This document shows, one piece after another, positions 42,900 to 51,817 of a DNA stretch of 64,000 nucleotides (within the stretch, counting starts at the first letter, position 1; the number at the start of each line of letters is the position of its first letter). The notes under the pieces were generated by a model, which was given only the letters and a program-made list of their open reading frames with translations, did no database searches and was not told the origin of the DNA. Position numbers and translations under genes: made by a program. This stretch comes from Staphylococcus sp. Marseille-Q5304 (GTDB lineage Bacteria; Bacillota; Bacilli; Staphylococcales; Staphylococcaceae), in the NCBI RefSeq assembly GCF_943737015.1, contig NZ_CALSFP010000001.1, forward strand, positions 744,001 to 808,000. The letters run 5' to 3'.

Positions 42900-43520
42900 A
42901 TGTATAGTTTTATCAGTGGTTTATTAAAGTTAATCATCGTTAAGTTAAGTCGTTCATTAGAAGTACAAGGTAAGGAGAATATACCCCAATTACATAAGTA
43001 TGTAGTGACATGTACTCATGAAAGCTATAACGAAGTAATCATGTTAGGTATGGCAATTCATCCAAATCAAATTCATTATATGGCGAAAAAAGAATTATTT
43101 AACCATAAATTGTTTGGTAAGTTTTTATTATCTCTTAATGCCTTTCCTGTGGATAGAGAAAATCCAGGGCCAAGTACTTTAAAGAAACCAGTTAAACTAA
43201 TTAAAGAGAACAAAACGGTTGGAATCTTCCCTACAGGTCAACGTAAAAAATATAGTGAAGGGGCACCTTTAAAACGAGGAGCTGCTACAATTGCAATGCT
43301 TTCAGGTGCACCGATATTACCTGCTGCTTACGTAGGGCCAAGTAAAATTATAGGATTAATTACTGGGAAAGCAATTATTAAATTTGGTGAACCAATCGAA
43401 ACAAAAAATCTACCAAAAGAAATGAAACGTAATGAAAAGCTTGAATATATTACGAAAACGTTAGAGAGTCGTACGAAAACGTTACAAGACGAGCTCTATG
43501 CTTATGTTGGTAAAAAATAA
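42900..43520 (+). CDS. plsC: PlsC-family 1-acyl-glycerol-3-phosphate acyltransferase-like protein
   Basis: A 206-residue membrane-associated acyltransferase expected to add the second acyl chain in phosphatidic acid synthesis. The catalytic HX4D motif reads H40-ESYN-E45, with Glu for Asp, and the substrate motif FPEGTR reads FPTGQR (110-115). Both changes affect core signature positions, so the acceptor or activity may differ from textbook PlsC; staphylococci may carry another PlsC. GTGGG precedes ATG 42900. It is divergent from htrA. Confidence 0.8.
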   Translation: MYSFISGLLKLIIVKLSRSLEVQGKENIPQLHKYVVTCTHESYNEVIMLGMAIHPNQIHYMAKKELFNHKLFGKFLLSLNAFPVDRENPGPSTLKKPVKLIKENKTVGIFPTGQRKKYSEGAPLKRGAATIAMLSGAPILPAAYVGPSKIIGLITGKAIIKFGEPIETKNLPKEMKRNEKLEYITKTLESRTKTLQDELYAYVGKK

Positions 43521-43603
43521 CTATATTGTTAATTCATGAAATGTTAAAATATATTATTAAATAATATGTTAAAATAACATTGTACAATAACGATATATGT
43601 TCG

Positions 43604-43640
43604 ACACCACGTGTACAAATATTGTACGTGGTGTTTTTTT
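43604..43640 (+). terminator. Terminator hairpin inside the PTS gene leader
   Basis: ACACCACGTGTACA (43604-43617) pairs with TGTACGTGGTGT (43623-43634) and a seven-T run follows. The ribosome site of the PTS gene begins about 6 nt later, so any promoter for that gene lies upstream of the hairpin. Confidence 0.88.
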
Positions 43641-43660
43641 AATGAAAAGGGGGATTTGTT

Positions 43661-45139
43661 TTGTTAAGTTTCTTACAACGATTAGGTCGATCGTTAATGT
43701 TACCAGTTGCGGTATTACCAGCTGCTGCGATAATTGCAGGAATTGGTAACGCACTTAAAGCGATGCATATATTACCTACAGTAGCAAACTTCTTCAGTAC
43801 TGCGGGACAAACGATACTAGAACAATTAGGGATTTTATTCGCCATTGGTGTAGCGCTTGGGATGGCAAAGAAAAATGATGGTGCAGTTGCATTGGCTGCA
43901 ACAGTCGGTTATTTCTTAATAACAGGTGTATTAAGTCCTGAAAAGTTGGCACCGCTATTAGGTGAAAAACAGTCTCACGTAGATGCTGCTTTCGAACAAA
44001 TGAATAATGGTAATGTACTTATTGGGTTGTTTGTTGCGTTAATCGCAGCATTTACATATAATAAATTTGCAGAAACAGAATTACCTGCTGCTTTATCTTT
44101 CTTTAGTGGTAAACGTTTAGTGCCAATTATGACTGCTTTCTTTAGTATCTTCTTAACTGTCGCAATGTTATTTATTTGGCCTGCAATTTATTCAGTTATA
44201 GTTAACTTCGGTAAATGGATTATAGATTTAGGACCATTTGGGGCATTTCTATATGGATTCTCTAATAGATTATTAATACCAACTGGATTGCATCATGCAT
44301 TGAATACAGTATTTTGGTTTGATTTAGCTGGTATAAATGATATTGCTAAATTCCAGTCGGGAGATGGTGCTGAAAAAGGTGTTACTGGACGTTACATGGC
44401 TGGTTTCTTCCCAGTGATGATGTTTGGAGTGCCTGCTGCCGCACTAGCTATGTACCGTGCTGCTGAATCTAAACAGAAAAAACGTGTCTACGGTTTGATG
44501 CTAGCAGGTTCAATTTCAGCATTCTTTGTAGGTGTCACAGAACCCATTGAATTTGCATTTATGTTCGTTGCACCTGAATTATTTGTTATCCATGCATTTT
44601 TAACAGGTGTATCAATGTTTATAGCAGCATTGTTTCATTGGACAGCAGGATTTTCATTTAGTGCAGGTCTCATAGACTTTGTGCTGTCTCTAGTTAACCC
44701 TGTTGCGAATAAACCTTATATGTTAATTGTACAAGGACTCGTTTTCTTCGTAATGTATTACTTTGTTTTCAGAGCTGCAATTAAATTCTTAAAATTAAAT
44801 ACACCAGGCCGAGGAAACAATTTATTACCTGACCCAACTTCAGAAGAAGCTTCAACGGGAGACAAAGATAGCCAATCTGACAATCGCACGTCTAATAAAT
44901 ATGCGAAGACAGCAAGTCAAATACTTGATGGGCTAGGTGGTAAAGATAACGTTAAGACATTAACAAACTGTGCCACACGATTACGTATGGAGTTAAATGA
45001 CAATTCAATTGTCGATGATAGTAAAATTAAAGGCGCTGGTGCAGTAGGCGTCACTAAGAGTGGTAAACATAATACGCAAGTTATCGTTGGTACTCAAGTA
45101 CAACAGGTTGCAGATGAGATAGAAAAATTAATAGACTAG
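43661..45139 (+). CDS. PTS permease IICB, glucose/N-acetylglucosamine family
   Basis: A 492-residue sugar phosphotransferase permease with an N-terminal EIIC membrane domain (about 1-375) and a C-terminal EIIB (about 415-492) whose phospho-cysteine is in NCATRLRM. There is no EIIA domain, so phosphate must come from a separate IIA such as Crr. FWFDLAGINDIAKFQ favours the N-acetylglucosamine branch (NagE/NagP) over glucose, but this is not proof. TTG start at 43661 after AAAGGGGG. The terminator in its leader suggests conditional expression. Confidence 0.87.
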   Translation: MLSFLQRLGRSLMLPVAVLPAAAIIAGIGNALKAMHILPTVANFFSTAGQTILEQLGILFAIGVALGMAKKNDGAVALAATVGYFLITGVLSPEKLAPLLGEKQSHVDAAFEQMNNGNVLIGLFVALIAAFTYNKFAETELPAALSFFSGKRLVPIMTAFFSIFLTVAMLFIWPAIYSVIVNFGKWIIDLGPFGAFLYGFSNRLLIPTGLHHALNTVFWFDLAGINDIAKFQSGDGAEKGVTGRYMAGFFPVMMFGVPAAALAMYRAAESKQKKRVYGLMLAGSISAFFVGVTEPIEFAFMFVAPELFVIHAFLTGVSMFIAALFHWTAGFSFSAGLIDFVLSLVNPVANKPYMLIVQGLVFFVMYYFVFRAAIKFLKLNTPGRGNNLLPDPTSEEASTGDKDSQSDNRTSNKYAKTASQILDGLGGKDNVKTLTNCATRLRMELNDNSIVDDSKIKGAGAVGVTKSGKHNTQVIVGTQVQQVADEIEKLID

Positions 45140-45164
45140 CATGTATCAACGTGTTAGTTTCACC

Positions 45165-45235
45165 AGAAGCTGAGACAAAAATAGTTGTCTCAGCTTCTTT
45201 GTCAATTAATGAGACTACGAAATAACTTTCTGTCC
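45165..45235 (+). repeat. Dispersed repeat, internally deleted copy D, with terminator
   Basis: The opening hairpin AGAAGCTGAGACA/TGTCTCAGCTTCT (45165-45177 with 45186-45198) is perfect and followed by TTTGTC. The central ~100 bp are missing, and the element jumps to GAGACTACGAAAT and TTTCTGTCC. It ends the PTS gene. Confidence 0.75.
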
Positions 45236-45384
45236 AAATCCATATTTTTAACAATAAATATAGCTATAGATAGTTCCTTTTAAAATATAAATTAACACTT
45301 AACTTTGAAAGGAGCTTATTTATGTTTGAAAAGTGAGTGAAATCTAATTGCGCTTTATTATAGGACATAGTACGATTAATACAT

Positions 45385-45404
45385 ATCAGAATTTTCTGAT
45401 TAAA
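45385..45404 (+). promoter_or_regulatory. Palindrome before the HAD gene, weak CodY-box resemblance
   Basis: ATCAGAA-TT-TTCTGAT (45385-45400) is a perfect 7-bp inverted repeat just upstream of the AAAGGAGAGG ribosome site. AATTTTCTGATTAAA within it agrees with the CodY consensus at 11 of 15 positions, which is marginal. Confidence 0.35.
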
Positions 45405-45418
45405 GGAGAGGCGATAGT

Positions 45419-46540
45419 ATGAAATCGGTATTATTTGATGTAGATGGTGTATTTTTAAGTGAAGAAAGATGTTTTGATGTTTCTGCTTTAACTGTGTATG
45501 AGCTACTAATGAGTAAATCATATATAGGACTTGATCCTTCGTTTGAGTTTGAAGGTCTGACAGATCAACAAATCAATGATATTAGAAATACTGTATTTTA
45601 TCATGATGAGATACTTAAGAAATTAAAGTCATTAGGCTTAAATTCTAATTGGGATATGTTATTTATTGTAGGGGCACTTCATTTTATTGAATTATGTAAG
45701 ACACTACCACCACAAATGAAGGAAAGTGTATTAGAAGCAGAGAAATTTAATGAACAGACTTTACAAACTGTAGGCGGACAATTAGATGATATTACGCTTA
45801 ATTTTGAATTACCATTATCATTTTTAGAAGGTGTTAAATCTGGAAAAGATAATATATATAAAGCGTTAATTACATATGCGAGCGAAACTTTGCACACTAA
45901 CCAGACAGAGATATTTGAATTGAAGAGCCCATTCTGGAAATTGACTCAAGAAATTTATCAAGAGTGGTATTTAGGAGTAGAGCTATTTAAACAGGTTGAA
46001 CAAAAAGAAAACCGTTCTTTATTTAAAAAGGGCTATATATACGAGGAAGTGGTTTTACGACCTGTCGAAGAAATCAAGCAATTATTAGCTGATTTAAAAG
46101 CAGCAGGCTACCATATTGCGATAGCAACAGGGAGACCACGTACAGAAACAATCGTTCCGTTCGAAACGATAGGGATTAAATCTTACTTTGATGAGAAATA
46201 TATTGTCACAGCCAGTGAAGTATTAATTGCTGAAGATAAATTTCCACATTTAAAACCGTTGGGCAAGCCTAATCCATTTAGTTATTTAGCTACATTATCT
46301 GGTAATGATGAAAATGAATACGAAAGTTATACTACAAATCAAGAACAACGTGTAACAAAGGATGAAGTATTTATTGTGGGTGATTCGCTAGCCGATTTAT
46401 TAAGCGCGAAAAAGATTGGCGCAACTTTTATCGGACCATTAACTGGTTTAAAAGGTCAACAGGCACGTGAAGAGTTAGAAAGTTATGAAGCGGATTATAT
46501 TGTAAATCATGTAGGGGAAATTCGTGATATATTACTCTAA
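45419..46540 (+). CDS. HAD-superfamily hydrolase with large helical cap
   Basis: A 373-residue haloacid-dehalogenase-type phosphatase. Motif I is LFDVDGV (Asp7 nucleophile, Asp9 acid), motif II IATGRPRTE, and motif IV VGDSLADLLSAKK. Between motif I and the conserved second half lies a long alpha-helical insertion of about 200 residues, much larger than an ordinary C1 cap. The substrate is unknown. The S. aureus neighbour of serA is similar, as I recall. AAAGGAGAGG precedes the ATG. Confidence 0.82.
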   Translation: MKSVLFDVDGVFLSEERCFDVSALTVYELLMSKSYIGLDPSFEFEGLTDQQINDIRNTVFYHDEILKKLKSLGLNSNWDMLFIVGALHFIELCKTLPPQMKESVLEAEKFNEQTLQTVGGQLDDITLNFELPLSFLEGVKSGKDNIYKALITYASETLHTNQTEIFELKSPFWKLTQEIYQEWYLGVELFKQVEQKENRSLFKKGYIYEEVVLRPVEEIKQLLADLKAAGYHIAIATGRPRTETIVPFETIGIKSYFDEKYIVTASEVLIAEDKFPHLKPLGKPNPFSYLATLSGNDENEYESYTTNQEQRVTKDEVFIVGDSLADLLSAKKIGATFIGPLTGLKGQQAREELESYEADYIVNHVGEIRDILL

Positions 46541-46570
46541 CGTTATAAATAACGTATTTTAGATATTAAA

Positions 46571-46617
46571 ACCCCTCTAACAGATATTTTAACTAAATCT
46601 GTTAGAGGGGTATATTT
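46571..46617. terminator. Bidirectional terminator between the HAD gene and serA
   Basis: Perfect 15-bp stem ACCCCTCTAACAGAT/ATCTGTTAGAGGGGT (46571-46585 with 46597-46611), then ATATTTTT. Confidence 0.92.
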
Positions 46618-46680
46618 TTGGTTTTTCAACATTTTTAAAATAATGGAAATATGGCGCGTACATTAACTTTTTGCATTTAC

Positions 46681-48297
46681 TTATAGAACGGGCTGCGTTT
46701 GTTCTATGTCTTCTAATTCAACACTTCGAACTTGGTTGAAACCTTCAATTTGATATAAACTTTCAATTACTTCTTGCGTAGCAGGATTATCAATTGAAAG
46801 AATCATTAAAGCATTTCCGCCTTGTTTAGAACGGCCTAAATGCATTGAAGCGATATTGATATTATATTCACCTAAGATTTGACCAGTTCGACCAACGATA
46901 CCTGGTTTATCAGTATGATTTACTACAAGTTGGTGTCTTTCAGGTTTGAAATCAACAGGATATTCGTTGATTCGCACAATACGCGTACCGTAACCATTTA
47001 AAACTGTTGCACCGATTTTAATTTGTGTATCTTGGTTTACGAGTGTTAATTCAACGTAATTACTGAATCCACGATGTTTTGAATTTTTTTCTATATTATA
47101 AGATACACCTTGTTCATTCAGTGAAACTAAAGCGTTGATAAGGTTCACGCGTTCTCCTAAATCTTGGCGTAACACACCAGAAACAAGCGTTCTTGTTAAT
47201 AAACTTGTATCATCTAAAGCGATATCGCCTTCATATTTAATGTGTAATTCACGCGGAGCTTTTTCTAATAATTGAATACCAACTTCTCCAGTTAATTTAC
47301 TTAATTCGATATATGGTTTTAATTCTTCATTGATGACATCATATGTCATTTTTGGAGCGTTAATTGCATTGAGTACATTTCCATTTTCAAATATATCAAT
47401 AATTTCATTCGCCACTGAGATTGCGACTTTTTCTTGAGCCTCTACTGTTGATGCACCTAAATGAGGTGTGACAATAACTTTATCATTCTTAACGATAGGT
47501 GATTCTGTTGCAGGTTCATTTTCAAATACGTCAATTGCAGCTGCTTGTATTTTATCTTCATCTAAAGCTTTCACTAATGCCTCTTCATCGATAATACCAC
47601 CACGTGCGACATTGATAATCTGTAACGTTGGCTTTGCGCGTTGGAAGAATGCTTCATTGACAATGCCTTTCGTTTTAGGCGTGAGTGGGGTATGCACAGT
47701 GACAAAATCAGATTGCTCTGCAATTTCTTCTACCGTAGCTAAAGTAATATTTAGTTCTTTAGCTTTATCTTCAGAAAGGTAAGGGTCAAAGGCTAGTATA
47801 CGCATGCCGAAACTTTGCGCACGTCTCGCAACACCAATACCGATTCTTCCGGCACCTATTACACCTAAAGTTTTATTATATAACTCTGTACCTCTATACG
47901 CTTTTCGATCCCAGCGACCGTCCTTTAAAGATTGATGTGCTTGTGGAATATTACGCGCCATTGATAAAATCATAGCCATTGAATGTTCAGTTGCAGAAAT
48001 GGTATTTCCGTCAGGCGCGTTAATTACAATGACACCGTGTTTTGTAGCAGCATCAATATCTATGTTATCTACACCAACACCTGCTCTTGCAATGACTTTT
48101 AAATTTGGCGCAGCTGCAATAACATCTTGAGTCACTTGTGTTTGACTACGTACGATAAGCCCTTCATAGTTAGCTATTTTTTCGATAAGTTGCTGTTCAT
48201 CTAAATCGGTATGCGTATCTACTTCAAAATCATCGTGCTCAAAAAGACTTTTTAAACCTTCTGGTGAAATTGGATCAGAAACTAAAATTTTATACAT
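46681..48297 (-). CDS. serA: D-3-phosphoglycerate dehydrogenase
   Basis: A 538-residue NAD enzyme committing 3-phosphoglycerate to serine. The N-terminal catalytic half has GAGRIGIGVARRAQ (NAD loop) and the late acidic/His pair region VTPHLGASTVEAQ; an intervening ASB domain (about 320-450) and a C-terminal ACT domain (about 460-530, VNHTDKPGIVGRTGQIL) allow serine feedback. It overlaps the preceding aminotransferase by 8 nt, so both are coupled and probably act in serine metabolism. Confidence 0.96.
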   Translation of the reverse strand: MYKILVSDPISPEGLKSLFEHDDFEVDTHTDLDEQQLIEKIANYEGLIVRSQTQVTQDVIAAAPNLKVIARAGVGVDNIDIDAATKHGVIVINAPDGNTISATEHSMAMILSMARNIPQAHQSLKDGRWDRKAYRGTELYNKTLGVIGAGRIGIGVARRAQSFGMRILAFDPYLSEDKAKELNITLATVEEIAEQSDFVTVHTPLTPKTKGIVNEAFFQRAKPTLQIINVARGGIIDEEALVKALDEDKIQAAAIDVFENEPATESPIVKNDKVIVTPHLGASTVEAQEKVAISVANEIIDIFENGNVLNAINAPKMTYDVINEELKPYIELSKLTGEVGIQLLEKAPRELHIKYEGDIALDDTSLLTRTLVSGVLRQDLGERVNLINALVSLNEQGVSYNIEKNSKHRGFSNYVELTLVNQDTQIKIGATVLNGYGTRIVRINEYPVDFKPERHQLVVNHTDKPGIVGRTGQILGEYNINIASMHLGRSKQGGNALMILSIDNPATQEVIESLYQIEGFNQVRSVELEDIEQTQPVL

Positions 48298-49450
48298 AAG
48301 CTTTAATAACCTCCATATATTGAGTAATTGCTGTTCCGATATATGATTTCTGTCTAAAGTCAGAAACTAAAATTTCAAGTGCTGATACAACATGTAAGAT
48401 ATCAAATGGTGAAATTTGTCCCATGTGTCCGATACGTAATATTTCGCCTTTTAAATGTCCTTGACCACCAGCAATTGTAATATTGAAACGAGACTTGAGT
48501 TCACCTTTAAGATAATTGAGTTCTTCCTTTGATTGAGGTACAAAGGCAGTAACAGTAGGTGAAGCATACTCATCTTGTACGAGTAGCTCTAACTCTAAAG
48601 CTTTTAAAGCTTGTCTCAATGCATCTCTTATCGCATAATGTCTAGAAATAACATTTTCTAAACCTTCTCGTTCTATTAATTTCGCGTAAGCATTTACACC
48701 TCGAAAGAGTGAAACATTCGGTGTGAATGGTGTAGAATTCTTAGAAAGTGAGGTTAAATATTTATTTAAGTCTAAATAAAATCTTGGCGTCGTCACTTCG
48801 CTAAATCGTTCTTTTGCACGATCATTGTACGCCACGAAAGCAAGGCCAGGGGGTAACATGATTGCTTTTTGACTGCCTGATACGAGCACATCAATATCAT
48901 CACGTTCAAGGTCGACGTCGACTGCACCGATACAACTTACTCCATCTACAATGAAATAGATAGAATCATCGAATTGTTTTAATGCATGGCCGAGTTCATT
49001 AACTGGATGTAATACAGCGGTAGAAGTCTCACAATATTGACTGAAGACTGCTGTAATAGAAGTGTTTAATGATTGTAGATAGTCCATAAATGCATCAACA
49101 TCTACTGCTTGTCCCCATTCCACATCGTATATATGTACATTGTTGTAGTAGGTCTCTGCAATTTGTTTGAAACGATTACCAAATGCGCCAGAAACAATAA
49201 TAACAATTTCGTCGTCTGGATTAGCGATATTTAACATACTTGCTTCTAAAGCGCTTGTTCCACTTGATGTTAGAATCATGACATTATTCTTTGTACCAAA
49301 TGTTGGTTTAAGTGCTTGGAATGCTTCCTCTGCAATTGCTTCAAAGTCAGTTGACCGATGTCCTACCATTGGTTGTTGTGTTGCATGTAAAATTTCTTGA
49401 GCTACAGGAGTAGGACCAGGTGTTAATAACAAAGCGTTATAATAGTTCAT
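48290..49450 (-). CDS. Class V aminotransferase, serine-pyruvate/alanine-glyoxylate type
   Basis: A 386-residue PLP enzyme of fold type I. The N-terminal LLTPGPTPVAQEIL is the family opening, DGVSCIGAVDVD carries the cofactor Asp region and SGSQKAIMLPPG the Schiff-base lysine. Older annotations call such proteins soluble hydrogenase 42-kDa subunit, which is misleading. Coupling with serA suggests a step in serine/glycine/glyoxylate interconversion, possibly 3-phosphohydroxypyruvate transamination; this is inferred. Confidence 0.88.
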   Translation of the reverse strand: MNYYNALLLTPGPTPVAQEILHATQQPMVGHRSTDFEAIAEEAFQALKPTFGTKNNVMILTSSGTSALEASMLNIANPDDEIVIIVSGAFGNRFKQIAETYYNNVHIYDVEWGQAVDVDAFMDYLQSLNTSITAVFSQYCETSTAVLHPVNELGHALKQFDDSIYFIVDGVSCIGAVDVDLERDDIDVLVSGSQKAIMLPPGLAFVAYNDRAKERFSEVTTPRFYLDLNKYLTSLSKNSTPFTPNVSLFRGVNAYAKLIEREGLENVISRHYAIRDALRQALKALELELLVQDEYASPTVTAFVPQSKEELNYLKGELKSRFNITIAGGQGHLKGEILRIGHMGQISPFDILHVVSALEILVSDFRQKSYIGTAITQYMEVIKAYV

Positions 49451-49492
49451 TGAATAATCCCCCCAAATGAATAAGATTTAATAAGTTTAGCA

Positions 49493-49507
49493 AATTTTCT
49501 GATAATA
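49493..49507 (-). promoter_or_regulatory. CodY-box-like site upstream of the aminotransferase-serA operon
   Basis: AATTTTCTGATAATA agrees with the CodY consensus AATTTTCWGAAAATT at 13 of 15 positions and lies 43 bp upstream of the operon start. A further related A/T-rich stretch (GAAAATTAGGAAAATT) lies nearby. CodY is a GTP and branched-chain-amino-acid-sensing repressor. Confidence 0.5.
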
Positions 49508-49609
49508 AAAAAGTATTAAATTGTGAAAATAAAGAAAATTAGGAAAATTAAACCGAGATGTAAGGGCATACATCTTTAGTATATAGGACTTAGTGAAATA
49601 TTTAAAAAA

Positions 49610-50050
49610 TTATACAATTTTTGGTTCGATTTCGACGATCACATTGCCTTTTATAGAATTAGAAATCATACAATTGCTATCTGCAATTTTTAATAATTTA
49701 TCAATTTTTTTAATAAGTTTTTGTTTTTGTGTATCATTTACAGTAATTTGTGGGTAATGAATGATAGAGTGCATTTTAAATTTGCCTTTTTCAAGCATAG
49801 CATTACCGACGCTTGATTGTTCAATATGAATATCTTTGAAACCTGAGCGTTCTAACACTGTTGCTAGTGAAATGATATAGCAAGAGGATGCTGCGGATAC
49901 AAGTAATTCATCAGGGTTGGTTCCTATACCATTACCACCTAATCCGGATGGAATCGAGATTTGTTCATTTAGTACATCACCTGTTAAGTCACCGTGAGCA
50001 TTTCGCCCATCTTGCCACTGTGTTTTTACTTTAAATTGATGTTTTACCAT
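49610..50050 (-). CDS. OsmC/Ohr-family protein
   Basis: A 146-residue protein with the two thiol positions of the peroxidase family: Cys57 in SAASSCYIISLATVLE and a second Cys near residue 125 in SNCMISNS. The family reduces organic hydroperoxides; the exact branch (OsmC, Ohr or YhfA-like) is not clear. I begin at ATG 50050, 8 nt after GGAGG; the longer GTG start overlaps that site. Single gene, divergent from the phosphodiesterase. Confidence 0.85.
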   Translation of the reverse strand: MVKHQFKVKTQWQDGRNAHGDLTGDVLNEQISIPSGLGGNGIGTNPDELLVSAASSCYIISLATVLERSGFKDIHIEQSSVGNAMLEKGKFKMHSIIHYPQITVNDTQKQKLIKKIDKLLKIADSNCMISNSIKGNVIVEIEPKIV

Positions 50051-50128
50051 TATCGGCACCTCCGTAATATAGATAATAATTTAAGTTTAGATGATTATTT
50101 TAAATAAAGAAAGGGGAGATGTTTTTTC

Positions 50129-50878
50129 ATGGTTGAAACGCATGGGAAAAATATAACTTTAGTTGCACATAGAGGTTTATCTCTAGAATACCCAGAAAAT
50201 ACTAAAGTTGCATATAAAGCAGCATTAAAAGAAAATATTGATATTTTAGAAATTGATATTCACCGCACTAAGGATGATTACTTTGTAGCCATACATGATG
50301 ATACGATAAACCGTACTTCTAATGGTGAAGGTAAAATAAGAAAAGAAACGCTTGAAGAGTTAAAAAAATATGATATTGGTGCTTGGAAAGATATTAAATA
50401 TTCAGCGTCAGTTATACAAACGCTTGATGAGGTCATTGAATTAATCAAGGATCATCCACAAAAGTTATTAATTGAATTAAAAGATCCAAGTAAATATCGA
50501 GGCATCGAAGAAGAAATTGTAGAATTTTTACATAATAGTGATTTATCTAACGATAGAATTATCGTTCAATCTTTTAATCATAAAACAATTAAAAAGATGT
50601 ATAAGATTGGCGTTGAATTTGAATTAGGTGTATTGGTAAGTAAAAGAAATTATTGGTATAAATTACCGAGATTCAAAAAAATAAGCAAATTTGCTCATTA
50701 TGTAAATCCAAATGCAGCACTCGTAAGAAAAAGATTTATTAAAAAAGCGCATGAGTATAATTTAAAGGTCATGCCCTATACTGTTAATGCCCCTAAAAAA
50801 GCAAAATCTTTAATCGATTTAGGGGTCGACGGTTTAATCTCAGACACACCAGATACATTACTCAATGAAGAAACATAA
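50129..50878 (+). CDS. Glycerophosphodiester phosphodiesterase (cytosolic)
   Basis: A 249-residue GDPD barrel hydrolysing glycerophosphodiesters to glycerol-3-phosphate and alcohol. HRGLSLEYPENT (12-23), EIDIHRTKD and HDDTINRTSNGEG carry the His and metal-binding acids. There is no signal peptide, unlike the secreted GlpQ, so it works on internal lipid head groups. AGGGGAG precedes ATG 50129. Confidence 0.92.
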   Translation: MVETHGKNITLVAHRGLSLEYPENTKVAYKAALKENIDILEIDIHRTKDDYFVAIHDDTINRTSNGEGKIRKETLEELKKYDIGAWKDIKYSASVIQTLDEVIELIKDHPQKLLIELKDPSKYRGIEEEIVEFLHNSDLSNDRIIVQSFNHKTIKKMYKIGVEFELGVLVSKRNYWYKLPRFKKISKFAHYVNPNAALVRKRFIKKAHEYNLKVMPYTVNAPKKAKSLIDLGVDGLISDTPDTLLNEET

Positions 50879-50886
50879 TATACAAA

Positions 50887-50920
50887 AAACCACGCAGAAA
50901 CAAATGCTTCTGCGTGGTTT
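50887..50920. terminator. Bidirectional terminator between the GDPD gene and rpsD
   Basis: Perfect 13-bp stem AAACCACGCAGAA/TTCTGCGTGGTTT (50887-50899 with 50908-50920) between convergent genes. Confidence 0.92.
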
Positions 50921-50962
50921 ATTATGGAATCGTAAATTCCTAAAGTTATTAACCAACTCAGC

Positions 50963-51565
50963 TTATCTTGAGTAGTACTCAACGATAAGTTGTTCGTTGA
51001 TTTCAGCTGGTAATTCGCTACGTTCTGGAATGCGTACGAATTTACCTTTTAAGTTGTCAGCATCAAATTCTAAGTAATCAGGTACAAAGTTATTGATTTC
51101 AACTGATTCAGCAATGATATCTAATTTCATAGATTTTTCACGAACTGAAACTTCTTGACCAGGTTTTAATGTGTAAGATGGGATATCAACACGTTTACCA
51201 TCAACTTCGATGTGACCGTGGTTAACGATTTGACGAGCTTGACGGCGTGTACGTGCTAAACCTAATGAATATACAACAGCGTCTAAACGAGCTGCTAATA
51301 ATTGCATGAAGTTTTCACCGTGTACACCGTGTTGGTTACCAGCGATTTCGAATGTGTTACGGAATTGTCTTTCAGTCATTCCATATAAGTAACGTAATTT
51401 TTGTTTCTCACGTAATTGTAACGCATATTCTGATAATTTTTTACGTTGGTTTGGTCCATGTTGACCTGGAGCGTATGGACGTTTTTCTAATTCTTTACCT
51501 GTACCGCTTAGAGAGATACCTAAACGACGAGATTTCTTCCAATTTGAACCTCTGAATCGAGCCAT
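50963..51565 (-). CDS. rpsD: 30S ribosomal protein S4
   Basis: A 200-residue primary 16S rRNA binder that nucleates 30S assembly. The start [21 protein letters not shown] and the S4 domain (about 91-150, [20 protein letters not shown]) are diagnostic. It has no zinc-type Cys cluster, so it is the C-minus form. It stands alone, as in Bacillus, with a long leader for autogenous control. Confidence 0.98.
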   Translation of the reverse strand: MARFRGSNWKKSRRLGISLSGTGKELEKRPYAPGQHGPNQRKKLSEYALQLREKQKLRYLYGMTERQFRNTFEIAGNQHGVHGENFMQLLAARLDAVVYSLGLARTRRQARQIVNHGHIEVDGKRVDIPSYTLKPGQEVSVREKSMKLDIIAESVEINNFVPDYLEFDADNLKGKFVRIPERSELPAEINEQLIVEYYSR

Positions 51566-51777
51566 AATAGGACTCCTCCTTTTTCTTTTTTGTTGTTATG
51601 AAAAAACAAAAAAGATGTTGTATGCTTAGTTGGATATGTTGTTTTATGTGTCCTCGCCTCATAGCTACGGTTACACGGCACGTCCGCGTTGGGAACAACA
51701 TAGAGCCAATTAATATACAACTGCTATTTCGTTAATTCACACAAAGTTCATTGTACCACGATAAACAAAACTGTCAA
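51566..51777 (-). promoter_or_regulatory. rpsD promoter and structured leader (probable S4 autoregulatory element)
   Basis: On the minus strand, TTGACA (51772-51777), 16 bp, TGG-TACAAT (51750-51755). The resulting ~175-nt leader holds a GC-rich block unlike its surroundings (about 51650-51700: GTTCCCAACGCGGACGTGCC and CCGTAGCTATGAGGCGAGG) and ends in AGGAGG before the ATG. Firmicute rpsD leaders bind S4 and repress translation; that this one does is inferred. Confidence 0.65.
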
Positions 51778-51817
51778 TAAGGTTTAGTGTTTTTCTTCAA
51801 ATAAGTATGAACAGATT

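Noticed and set aside
43570..43600. RAT antiterminator motif before the PTS gene
   Set aside because: I could not match the known LicT/GlcT target pattern; only the terminator is clear.
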